Shown: positions 1-8,711, counted from the first letter of the stretch. The stretch is DNA of 22,274 nt from Chrysomallon squamiferum (GCA_012295275.1 CM022679.1:436001-458274), one strand, 5' to 3'. Program-made: numbers and translations. The notes: generated by a model from the letters alone, not told the origin.

Positions 1-208
1 AATAAACCCAGCCACTTAAACTTCAAGCTTATCTTTTAATCCTGCTTAATTGAGTTGAGACCTGAAGAAATTGCTCATGGCTACAATTTCTCAGTGAGAT
101 TTTGTTTTACTGTCACTTGTATTTCCCACGCTATAACCACACTTCAGTCTGCGTTTTCAAAACTGTGGGTTGAGACCCTCACAGTTCCACTTCACCGCAC
201 TTCAGGCA

Positions 209-362
209 TGAGAGGAAAGAATGAAAGAATTAAGAAGAGAAAAGAAGAAGAAAAGAAAAGATATCACTAAAGAGAAAAATCAGAAAGGAAAAAAAAATTC
301 CAGTAAAAAAGAAAAGAGAGACAAAAAAAATGTAGCAAAGAAAAGAAAATTCTGTGACTAAG
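209..362 (+). repeat. Purine-rich (A/G) tract
   Basis: Almost pure A and G on the plus strand, mainly AAGAAG, GAAAAG and A-runs, interrupted by short mixed segments. It forms the lysine/glutamate-rich tail of a 71-codon open frame at 55-270, which I do not consider a gene because that frame has no recognisable domain. Confidence 0.6.
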
Positions 363-478
363 AATGAAAATATTTTGTGTGAAATTGTTGAGAAAAAAAA
401 CATTTGAGTTCACCTGAAACAAAATCTTCTCCTTTGTTGTGTAAATTCATTAAAAAAAGTTTTATTTTATAAATTATT

Positions 479-688
479 CAGGTGCTTGCAGGTTATTGGT
501 GTCAGTTTACTGTTAAATGCAGTTTTACACCTCTCACAAAAATAAACTTTTCAGGTGTGTACAGGGAACTGGGTTATTTTACAGTTAAACAAAGTTTTAA
601 TGTTCACACTTGAACAAACAGGTAACTCTGTCACTAACTGCACTAAAATAAAGTTTAACAAAGTTTTAATGTTCACACCCTCAATATT
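479..688 (+). repeat. Degenerate tandem repeat, about 70 bp x 3
   Basis: Three diverged units share a CAGGT start, a GTTTAAC/GTTAAAC segment and a GTTTTAATGTTCACAC-type end. Units two and three share a near-identical 26-bp segment at 582-607 and 652-677. No coding frame is convincing. Confidence 0.55.
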
Positions 689-1144
689 CACAGAATTCTT
701 TTACAGGTAAATTGACTTTTTATTGCTTGTTGCCAGGCAACACACAAATAATGAGTAAATGACCTAAAACAGGTGTGATTCAAGTAATTTTTTTTTTTTT
801 TTGTCTACACAGTGAGATATACCAGATGTTTTTGTTCTCTCACATTTAAAATAATAATGATTATAATAAATAAATAAACAAAAATGATTTATGAATTTAT
901 AACATTTTTCCCTGACAGAAAAAAAAAGAAATTACTGCAGGTAAGTTTATCTTAAAATGTTAAATTAAAGTTTCTTTTTAAATATAATTTTCCTTACAGA
1001 TTATAACTAATTGTGAGATTTTTTCAAACATGATTAAACTCGGAATCAGTGAAGCATGCAAAAAATCTAGTCATGGTTGAGTGATTTTGTTACATCAGTT
1101 AATGACCAGTGGCAAGTAAAAACCACTAAAATGTTAAATACACA
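689..1144. other. AT-rich non-coding stretch
   Basis: Nothing gene-like is visible. A T-run of about 15 lies at 788-802, followed by AAT/AAAT-rich DNA. Confidence 0.6.
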
Positions 1145-1204
1145 TAATATTACACACTTATACCTAATATTACACACTTATACCTAATATTACACACTTA
1201 TACC
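1145..1204 (+). repeat. 20-bp tandem repeat x 3
   Basis: Three exact copies of TAATATTACACACTTATACC stand directly in front of the CA block. Confidence 0.9.
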
Positions 1205-1219
1205 TAACATCTGTCATTT

Positions 1220-1619
1220 ACACACACTCACTCAGACACTCACACACACACTAACACACTCACACACACACTAACACACACACTAACACACTCACACACA
1301 CACTAACACACTCACACACACACTAACACACACACTAACACACACACTCACACACACACTAACACATGCACACTAACACACACACACACACTAACACACA
1401 CACACACTCACACATTCACTAACACACACACTCACACACACACACACACTCACACACACACTAACACACGCACACTAACAAACACACACACTAACACACA
1501 CTAACACACACACACACACACACTAACAGATACACACACATACTAACACACACACGCACACACACACACACTCACACACACACTAACACACACACACACA
1601 CACACATGCACACACACAT
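1220..1619 (+). repeat. Interrupted CA array
   Basis: About 400 bp of (CA)n regularly interrupted by ACTAAC and ACTCAC variants, so it behaves more like a minisatellite of CACTAACA units than a pure dinucleotide repeat. The reverse-strand open frame across 1572-1799 is a repeat artefact. Confidence 0.9.
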
Positions 1620-1637
1620 AAATATATAGATAAATAG

Positions 1638-1756
1638 ATGTGTGTGTGTATTAGGTATGTATGTGTGTGTGTGTGTATATGTATGTATGTGTGTATGTAT
1701 GTATGTATGTGTGTGTGTGTATATGTGTATATGTATGTATACATATCTGTGTATGT
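1638..1756 (+). repeat. TG/TATG array
   Basis: (TG)n and (TATG)n, roughly complementary to the CA array that ends 18 bp upstream. Together the two form a head-to-head CA/TG block. Confidence 0.85.
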
Positions 1757-2346
1757 GAGATATGTCTGTTATTTGAATAATTTCACATGAAAACATCAAC
1801 TTACTGTGTCAGTAATGTCAACATAACAAGTTTATTTTACTGTTTTACTCACAAACCAAAGTTTTGTTTTTGAAGTTAGCTGATGATATTATTTTTAAAA
1901 TCTTCAGTCTGAGAGCTTGCTGGAGAGATAAACTAAATATGTCACAGTCTCTGATATATGTGACTGTTACACAGAAAGACTCAGTGTGGGAACACAACAA
2001 ACTCTCTCTGACATTTCAAAACAAAAATCTCTGTTGATCAACGTGAAGAACCGCATTGTTACAAACACAAACATGACCTTGGGTCTCACTGGTCAACACA
2101 GACAGAGAAAAAGAACCAATATTTACCAATTTCAATATTTACTTTTTAAAAAATTATTAACATTTTAAATTTTCTTTTTTTCTTTTTGAATTGATATTTT
2201 AGATATTTAAGAAATGGAAACAAATATTGTCAGTTAAAATTCTCTGAATAATTATTTATAATAACTTAATTTGATATTATTTTAATAAATCTAATTTTTA
2301 ACATACTTCATTCAATCATATACAAATTAACTTGTCAAAATACACC
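1757..2346. other. AT-rich non-coding stretch
   Basis: No splice-bounded coding exon is evident. A 60-codon plus frame at 1986-2168 ends in AT-rich sequence and has no features of a protein family. Confidence 0.5.
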
Positions 2347-2411
2347 ATACTAAGCTAAGAAGTTGCTGTGTCAATATGAGACACGGCAACGTTGCATTTA
2401 GGACTAAGTAT
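2347..2411 (+). other. 65-nt foldback, possible small-RNA precursor
   Basis: Core stem: GTTGCTGTGTC (2362-2372) pairs with GACACGGCAAC (2380-2390) around a 7-nt loop. All 11 pairs form in RNA, one of them U-G. Further pairing outward comes from CTAAG (2355-2359) with TTTAG (2397-2401, one G-U), AG (2353-2354) with CT (2404-2405), and ATACT (2347-2351) with AGTAT (2407-2411). This gives about 23 pairs in the size range of a microRNA precursor. A decayed inverted-repeat transposon is the main alternative. I recognise no known microRNA seed. Confidence 0.35.
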
Positions 2412-2480
2412 TCAATGAAATGATTCTTACTACTATAGTATGTAACAAAAATCTCACCCTACAACAAAAAGTCCTAACAG

Positions 2481-2573
2481 ACTGAGTACAATGATGACAA
2501 CCTGTACAACATGGTGACGTCAAACAGTGACAGTCTTACACGCTTGACACGTTATATTTACTACATTACCCAG
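2481..2573 (+). CDS. Candidate internal exon, unknown protein
   Basis: An open stretch of 31 codons lies between an acceptor-like TCCTAACAG and a near-consensus donor, CAG|GTAAGTG. An in-frame TAA sits just before the acceptor, so the exon would begin at the splice site or at the internal ATG at 2511. The translation is rich in Ser, Thr, Asn and Tyr and has no motif I know. A perfect CRE palindrome, TGACGTCA, lies inside at 2515-2522. Chance is a real alternative: the acceptor has a poor pyrimidine tract and 31 open codons are not rare. Confidence 0.2.
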
Positions 2574-2683
2574 GTAAGTGACAGATGTGTGACAGGTACA
2601 TCATATCTTTGTTAGGTAATTCACAGATTACTATAATGTACCTGTGACAGGGGGAGTTGTCTGTGTGTCTGTCTGTTTGTCAG

Positions 2684-2743
2684 GTATTTAAAATTTATGT
2701 TAACTGTCATCTCAGTATTTTAATTTTAACAGTTTTGTACTGA
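2684..2743 (+). CDS. Candidate terminal exon following 2481-2573
   Basis: A strong acceptor (CTGTCTGTTTGTCAG) ends a 110-nt candidate intron. In matching phase 0 it opens 19 codons, hydrophobic in character, to a TGA at 2741-2743. It depends entirely on the preceding weak exon. Confidence 0.13.
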   Translation, partial: VFKIYVNCHLSILILTVLY

Positions 2744-2775
2744 GAGACAAGACGAAGCAGCCATTATTTTTATTT

Positions 2776-2844
2776 CTATGTATGTATGTATGTATGTATT
2801 TATGTACTATGTATGCATGTGCATGTGCATGTATTTGTGTGTGC

Positions 2845-2892
<48 letters not shown>
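2776..2892 (+). repeat. TATG and GT microsatellites
   Basis: (TATG)n is followed by GCATGT-rich sequence and then an uninterrupted (GT) run at about 2852-2892. Confidence 0.9.
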
Positions 2893-2895
<3 letters not shown>

Positions 2896-2961
2896 GTAGT
2901 AAAAGTCTAAACTTACTGTGTTAGAGATTAGGACAGTCAACTAGGATAAACAGTTTAAGTA

Positions 2962-3026
2962 GGATTATGACAGGATTACCGCGGGACTGAGATAGATTAT
3001 GATGGATTAGGTGATAAAATGGATTA
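2962..3026 (+). promoter_or_regulatory. Cluster of four GGATTA motifs
   Basis: GGATTA occurs at 2962, 2973, 3004 and 3021, with further GATTA cores in between. GGATTA/TAATCC is the known core for K50 homeodomain proteins (Otx, Pitx, Gsc types). The cluster may instead be an old GATTA-based tandem repeat. Confidence 0.2.
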
Positions 3027-3177
3027 CTAACCATCACAGATTATCTACTTAATGACTTTCTCTAGACTGTGTTACCGGGAAAGGCGTACTTTAATATTTA
3101 ACAACTAACAACTATTTACGAAGTACTGATCATAAAGTAATAATAATTGTTGTGATAATGATGATGATGGTGCTGTG

Positions 3178-3197
3178 ACAACAACAACAACAACAAC

Positions 3198-3240
<43 letters not shown>

Positions 3241-3261
3241 ATAATAATAAGAAGAAGAAGA
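3178..3261 (+). repeat. Compound trinucleotide repeat
   Basis: (ACA)n at 3178-3198, then (AGT)n of about 14 units, then (AAT)n, then (AAG)n, each passing directly into the next. Confidence 0.95.
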
Positions 3262-3445
3262 CATAAACAATGAAATATAACAGTGAATGTGACGAGGAGC
3301 TAAGTGACGTGTTGTACGAGTCCTATTACACCCTGACTACTTCACACTCAGATTACAACATAAATCTCTTCTTATCTAAATTTATGTATCATCTTTTTCT
3401 TGAAAAACCAGTCGACAGTTAGAAAACCAGCAGATAAAACACAGT

Positions 3446-3805
3446 GAATAAACATAAATAAAACAATTAAATAAAAACAACTAATAAACAGAGCAAATAA
3501 GCATACAAAAATAAACAGAAAATAAAACAAATAAAAGTAAAATAAATACATTAACACAGTAAATGAACACAAGTAAAAACAAACACAATAAATAAACACA
3601 TCAAATAACAACAAATAAACATATCAAATAAACAACAAATAAACACATCAAATAAACAACAAATAAACACAATATAAACACAATTAAATAAACAACAAAA
3701 AATACAGAAAAAAACACAGAAAATAAACACAGAAAACAAACACAAGTAAACACAATTAAATAAACAACAAATAAACACAGTGACAAACACAAGTAAACAC
3801 AGTTA
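3446..3805 (+). repeat. Degenerate AAATAAACAC-type array
   Basis: About 360 bp built from AAATAAACAC and AAATAAACAAC words, with a local unit of about 24 bp around 3605-3670. Thymine is nearly absent except in AATAAA and ATC words. The long reverse-strand frames rich in Phe, Cys and Leu come from this composition. Confidence 0.85.
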
Positions 3806-3869
3806 GTGGTTATTAAACACAACACTTACAACACTGTGTATTTACTAAGATAACTAATATCAGTGAGTG

Positions 3870-3917
3870 CTAACAGTATTTGTCAGTGTGAAATAAATAT
3901 CTGAGTCGCCAGTGAAT
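3870..3917 (-). CDS. Candidate terminal exon, short basic protein
   Basis: The strand reads TTTTTCTGTACAG| as a good acceptor, then 15 codons (IHWRLRYLFHTDKYC) to a TAG at 3872-3870. Phase 0 matches the donor of the exon at 4521-4447, giving a 40-residue product. No obvious polyadenylation signal lies close downstream; the first AATAAA noted on this strand is near 2770. It could be chance, or the true next exon could lie elsewhere. Confidence 0.22.
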   Translation of the reverse strand: MHWRLRYLFHTDKYC

Positions 3918-4132
3918 CTGTACAGAAAAACTACTCGTGTTAACCATTAACCTCATTCTGCATCACATACTTGATGTATCAGGTGCCCTGAATAAACAAG
4001 TTACTTAATTACTTAAACTTTAGGGTCAGACGTTACAACTAAAGATCTGCATGTAAGGAATACTCATGTTATTTAATAAAACCTCGGAACATTTTTTCAA
4101 GTCAAAGTTTTGCTGTGTCAAGTAATACGTAG

Positions 4133-4366
4133 AACTTAATCTTTACATTGTAATAGATAAAATTTACTGACTTTTACGTTGTAACACACACACAATTTAT
4201 ACTTTTGCATTGCATTGCATATAACTTAGTGACTTTTACATTGTAATACACATAATTTAATATCTTTTGCATTGCATATAACTTAGTAACTTTTACATTG
4301 TAACAGATATAACTTAATCACTTTTACATTGCAATACATAGAACTTGTATTACGTTGTAATACATT
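4133..4366 (+). repeat. Degenerate 30-bp tandem repeat, about 8 units
   Basis: The recurring pattern is AACTTA, then TTTTACATTGTAAT, then ACATA, with single-base variants such as GCATTGCAT and ACGTTGTAA. Spacing is about 26-33 bp. Divergence suggests an old array. Confidence 0.75.
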
Positions 4367-4446
4367 CCTGGATGTCAACACCTGTGTTCACCTTTTGTAT
4401 AAAATGTACCACAGACGTTTCATGCACACGCATATAAAATATTTAC

Positions 4447-4521
4447 CTTTCTGAGAAGTTTCTGAAGTTTGCGGAACTTCGGTAGAGTGACACAACTCGA
4501 ACTTCTCGATAAAGACGACAT
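4447..4521 (-). CDS. Candidate first coding exon, basic N-terminus
   Basis: The strand holds an ATG with A at position -3, an in-frame TGA 27 bases upstream, and 25 open codons ending exactly at a donor, AAAG|GTAAAT (phase 0). The product starts MSSLSRSSSC and continues with a Lys/Arg/Leu-rich amphipathic segment (about residues 14-25). It is Ser-rich, then strongly basic. Codons keep several CpGs (TCG, CCG, CGC) in a region where CpG is otherwise scarce, which favours an exon. A CpG-richer putative promoter lies 0.9-1.7 kb upstream on the same strand. I do not recognise the protein. Transcript data would decide it. Confidence 0.38.
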
Positions 4522-4580
4522 CTTTAAGTAATCCACACTAACAGTATTTCAAGTCACCAGAAAACCATTGCACCTCTACA

Positions 4581-4735
4581 GTATGAAATCTCTATACGTA
4601 TACAGTCAGTATGAAATCAGTATTTGTGTATGATAACTATGAAATAACGGTATGTGTACAATCACTAACGTGTACAACAACTATGAAATCACTGCACATG
4701 TAAAATCACTAATAAAATATCGCTGTGAAATCTTC
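4581..4735 (+). repeat. Degenerate TATGAAATCACT repeat
   Basis: CTATGAAATCACT-like words recur five times at 27-43 bp spacing, separated by GTGTACAATCACT-like words. Confidence 0.5.
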
Positions 4736-5394
4736 TAGCCAGGTAAATCACTATCAGTTCAGTCAGTGAAAATCTGTGTAAAATCAAGTGAAATGAAGAG
4801 AAAACTCGAGTATTTCACAGTATGGAGAAAACAGCAGAATTTCCCAGTCGAGTCTGTGAGACTATCAAAATGTTTATGAGGAAACTCGTAAAATTTAGTT
4901 GTTGTAGATTTGTGTGTTAATGTTGTGTGTGTATCAACTTGTCACAGCCTGCCTGTCACTATTACTTTACTAAACATAAAGTTTTACACACTCAGTCTGT
5001 TATCATCAGACTTGACAATATTCAACACTTGTTAATCCAGATTATTACAGTAATCTTTTTAATCCATTCGAGATAAATTACAATATATTAAAAAAATTAT
5101 TTAATTTTTTTTCTCTCTCTCGCTTGCGTAATATTCGACATATTTGTAAACATCCGTAATTAGCGAACATTAAAAAATAAATAAAAATGTGCAGTTCCGA
5201 TTTTATAAAGAAATGAACACTTCCGGATCAAGTCATATTAGATTTTTACTTCACACGGTGTTTCTAGCGTGTTTGTCTTCCTGCTGTTGTTTCAGCGTGT
5301 CTCAGTGTGAACGACTTGTACACTGCAGAATTAACACAGACCTGCTAAAAACTTAAACTGATTTCCAATATCGAGTACACTGACATTTAAATAT

Positions 5395-5482
5395 TTTCAC
5401 AACGACGTCACGGACTGTGATATTTCTACGCTTTCACAACGACGTCACGGACTGTGACATTCTGAATGCAGTTTTCACAACG
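5395..5482 (+). promoter_or_regulatory. Duplicated CRE-like element
   Basis: A perfect 26-bp direct repeat (5395-5420 and 5432-5457; period 37) contains the ATF/CREB-like core GACGTCAC. A third partial copy, TTTCACAACG, starts at 5473. The exact duplication of a CpG-containing core in otherwise AT-rich DNA points to a regulatory element or a very recent duplication. Confidence 0.4.
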
Positions 5483-5961
5483 TTAGTGTGGCTTATTTGT
5501 TTTTTAAAATCAAGCTGACCTTCTTGTGGTAAAATAGCAATGTTATGAAAAGTCACACACGAACCTGTCTCTGCAAAACAAACAACGAGATAAAAACAAG
5601 CACGAACTAGAAGACTTCAGTACGCCTACAAGTCAGTCTGCATTTCAGTGTCAGTTTTAACACGTGAAGCTCGTCACCGACAGAAACATCTGAAACAAAA
5701 CTGATTTCACTCTCCATGTTTACCACAGTTACAACTGTCATGTTTTATAAACAATTTCATTTTAAATTTTATAAAATGTCGCTGCAGAATTTTAAACAGT
5801 TTTTAAAGCAGAGGAAATCTCTCTTTTATCGCTGAATACTGAGTTTTCAGTGTCACGATGTACTAGAAATCAGACTGAAATCATTCCACTTGAACATTTA
5901 TCTGTCTTCAGTTTTGACGAGGTTAAATTTGAAATCGATCTCACAGAAGTTGTTTTAAACA

Positions 5962-6126
5962 ATGAGGCGATTGTCCACGTCATGCGTGCTTGCACCTCAT
6001 AGCGGAAGACCACGTGATACAAACATGAAACATCTCGCCGCGGCTGAAAACGTCCACGTTGAGCGTGCTTCAGCCTCGTTCAGTTACAAAGACGCTTGTT
6101 TAAAACGAAGCAGGTGGTTGGAGTAG
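5962..6126 (+). CDS. Small open frame, 54 codons, unknown
   Basis: The ATG has A at -3 and an in-frame TAA six bases before it. The frame reads 54 residues, rich in Arg, Ala and Ser, to a TAG at 6124-6126. No signal peptide or domain is recognised. The diverged direct repeat lies inside it. It competes with minus-strand frames over the same DNA, so it may be a by-product of local GC content. Confidence 0.17.
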   Translation: MRRLSTSCVLAPHSGRPRDTNMKHLAAAENVHVERASASFSYKDACLKRSRWLE

Positions 6127-6191
6127 CTGCTGTAGCTGCTGGTGTCAGTGACGTACTCGCGTGACCGGGGTGAGGTGCCCCACGTTTTTTC
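6084..6191 (-). CDS. Candidate exon with Ser/Tyr-rich C-terminus
   Basis: After an acceptor-like TTTTTACAACCCAG| the strand reads 35 codons to a TAA at 6086-6084. The translation includes SREYVTDTSSYSSYSNHLLR, with many C-ending codons (TAC, GTC, GAC, AGC, AAC, CAC). That pattern looks coding and is unlike the surrounding DNA. A GTAACT donor-like site overlaps the stop, so the exon could instead continue by splicing. A second minus frame and two plus frames are also open here. Confidence 0.25.
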   Translation of the reverse strand, partial: EKTWGTSPRSREYVTDTSSYSSYSNHLLRFKQASL

Positions 6192-6399
6192 CTGGGTTGT
6201 AAAAATCTCTGGTGGAAACATTAAGATACGAGAAAGACATTAAGATAAAACAATCTGTAGCTGATAACATTCTCTCCTTGTTGTGCAGTTCTTATAAAGT
6301 CAAGCTTGCATTTTCCAACAAAACAAGTTTCATCAGATTTAAACAGTTTTACAAAAATAACTTAAATTAGTTAAATCTCAAAAATATAATACAGCAAAA

Positions 6400-6720
6400 A
6401 AATAAATCCACACACTCCCAATTCAAAAATAGAAACCCAGCTAAAAACACAAAATATACATTAACACAGTTTAAACGTTCACTCCACATAAACACAGGTT
6501 ACAAATGCACATCAAAATAAACACAAATTATGAATTGATGTTAACACAGTTGAAAAATGCACATCCCTGCAGTAACACTTTAAAAAGAAAAATTCACAAC
6601 AGCAGAGAGGAAAACAAAAATGAAATCATCCTGAGTGACACTGAAACTCGACTGAAACGTCCAGTTTTCACTAAGTCCGTGTTTGCGCATCTTTCTCACC
6701 AAGACAGACCTCACTAACAC
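6400..6720. other. A-rich degenerate repeats with an unassigned frame
   Basis: TTAACACAGTTTAAA and AAATGCACATC words recur with about 60-bp spacing up to 6570. From 6620 to 6720 the composition is more balanced. A 70-codon plus frame (6505-6717) and a 36-codon minus frame starting at about 6692 are both open. Neither shows a domain. Confidence 0.4.
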
Positions 6721-6894
6721 AGCGGTGTGAAAAGGAAATGTCATGCATCATGGGATACCTTGTCTGTGACTTTTGTCATTTGTCAAACACCGTTTAGAGT
6801 CAGCTACACTCATTGACTGCTGAATAATATATCCAGTATAACATACCTTAGTGTGACTTAGTCAGTATATCACACATTACATATTTATACTTAG

Positions 6895-6985
6895 TATTAT
6901 ACTGCATTGACATATTTAATATAACACTACTTTGACATATTTAATATAACATATACTGCATTTATATATTTAATATTACATGTCT
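6895..6985 (+). repeat. Degenerate CATATTTAATATAAC repeat
   Basis: About four diverged copies of TTGACATATTTAATATAACA-like sequence in AT-rich DNA. Confidence 0.5.
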
Positions 6986-7138
6986 GATATATTCTATCTT
7001 AATTTCAAATAATCAATATAGATATGTTATATGTAATATATTACACATAACAGAGTTAGATACATAGAATTAACATATGTTTTATATTATATGAAATATA
7101 CTCCTGCTTGGTGAACTCAATGTTTCTCTAATTCTGTA

Positions 7139-7198
7139 ACACACACACACACAAATACACACACACATACACACACACAAACACAAACACACACACAG
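7139..7198 (+). repeat. CA microsatellite
   Basis: (CA)n with AAACAC and ATACAC interruptions. Confidence 0.9.
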
Positions 7199-7469
7199 TG
7201 TCTGGTAATGTGATACACGCTGTATCTACACACATACATGTGACCTCTGTGATTTATGTCATGTTAAATATTACGTAGTAAACCATCACGCACAGAGTAA
7301 CACTGTTTTTATCTGACGTTCCACAAACATCCAGTAATTTGTGTGTCACAAATATAATTTATATTTTACTTTATCTTGTACAGGTTGTTTTGTGAGACTG
7401 GGCAGAAATATAGATCTTTTAGAGATAGGAGTTTGTAGATTAACTCAGATGTAGGGAGTCACAGAAAGT

Positions 7470-7572
<103 letters not shown>

Positions 7573-8134
7573 GACATGAAAGAAATATGGTGAGAGAAGG
7601 GAGGATGAGTGAAAGGTAGTATGAGAGGGATAAGGATGAATGAATAAGAAATATTTTAAGGATTTGTACAAACTAGAGCAATTTTTCTACTTTCTACTTT
7701 CGTTTAAAACTTTACATTAAATAGGACATTACATTCTTATATGTAAATCTGCGTTCATTTCACTGAAACACAACACACTGTACCAGAAAAACACAACAAA
7801 TTCGAATACAACACACTAAAACAACAAACACAACACATTGACACATGGAACTGTTGATTTGACTGTGAGAATCACTTCACCTGACAAAGTTGATTACAAA
7901 CAGATCACCTGACACAAATCAGTGTCTCGTTATTTTACTTTCTGTGTGACAGCCTCGCTGAGACTTCATCTACTCGTTCTGTCTACACTCGAACTGTAGA
8001 CAAACACTAACTTACTTTTTGTAATGTATTTATCTGTATAGTTTTACTGTACTAACATCACACACACATAACATACTTCAGTTTAACACTGGGTGTAAGG
8101 TGTAAGTATACCACAGTCACACCACACATCTACC

Positions 8135-8374
8135 TGTAACAGACAAAATACTTATTGTAATGTAATGTTATCTCTACGTCCGTTCATCTAAATATGTAAC
8201 AGACAAAATACTTATTGTAATGTAATGTTATCTCTACGTCCGTTCATCTAAATATGTAACAGACAAAATACTTATTGTAATGTAATGTTATCTCTACGTC
8301 CGTTCATCTAAATATGTAACAGACAAAATACTTATTGTAATGTAATGTTATCTCTACGTCCGTTCATCTAAATA
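8135..8374 (+). repeat. 60-bp satellite, four identical units
   Basis: Units at 8135, 8195, 8255 and 8315 are identical base for base over 60 bp. Each begins TGTAACAGACAAAATAC and includes CTCTACGTCCGTTCATC. A fifth unit starts at 8375 (TGCTAC) and diverges immediately. Perfect identity implies recent expansion. Confidence 0.97.
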
Positions 8375-8402
8375 TGCTACCTGTTGTCGCTCTACAACAG
8401 TT

Positions 8403-8501
8403 ACTTTTCTTTTCGTCTTTCTTTTTCTTTCTTTCTTTGTTTTTGTGTTTTTGAAAATCACATCCACAAATAACAACAATAAATAAATAAATAAATAAAA
8501 T
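8403..8501 (+). repeat. Pyrimidine tract and AAAT microsatellite
   Basis: A CTTT-rich pyrimidine tract (8403-8439) is followed by (AAAT)n around 8480-8500. Confidence 0.8.
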
Positions 8502-8525
8502 ATTTAAAAAGTAATAATTAAACAA

Positions 8526-8574
8526 ACCACAACGTATCTGGTTTGTCTCTGTGTGGACAGTGTGACGTTGTGGT
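8526..8574 (+). other. Perfect 10-bp inverted repeat (hairpin)
   Basis: ACCACAACGT (8526-8535) and ACGTTGTGGT (8565-8574) are exact reverse complements with a 29-nt spacer. A shorter inner pair, TGTC/GACA, lies inside. Confidence 0.5.
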
Positions 8575-8711
8575 GTGACCTAAACATCAGTTTAATTCGT
8601 TATCTCAACACTTGGTCAGACATTAACAACAACGTCCACGTTTACGACGTCGTTAAACTCAACTGTAAACTTGTGAATGGCCGTCTGATAGTTTCATAAA
8701 GAGTTATTAAA

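Larger units (their letters stand above)
5950..6205. promoter_or_regulatory. CpG-richer segment, possible promoter or first exon
   Basis: This is the densest CpG region in the window (CGCCGCGG, GACGTACTCGCGTGACCGGGG). It contains an E-box CACGTG at 6011-6016, a CRE-like TGACGTA near 6150, and a diverged direct repeat in which GTCCACGT, GCGTGCTT and CCTC recur with the same spacing at 5973-5998 and 6052-6077. Several frames are open on both strands, as expected of GC-richer DNA, so which if any is translated is unclear. Confidence 0.4.

Noticed and set aside
130-205. GGGTTGAGACCC resembling a tRNA B-box
   Set aside because: No A-box at a suitable distance on either strand; the match is better explained as a short palindrome.
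3372-3825. Three overlapping Phe/Cys/Leu-rich minus frames
   Set aside because: They come from the AAATAAACAC array read in reverse, and all three frames are open for the same reason.
5280-5345. Strong plus acceptor (CTGTTGTTTCAG) near 5296 with about 19 open codons
   Set aside because: Two frames are equally open, no donor follows, and no upstream exon fits.
8135-8374. CRISPR-like array
   Set aside because: The 60-bp units are identical throughout, with no variable spacers, in eukaryotic-type DNA.
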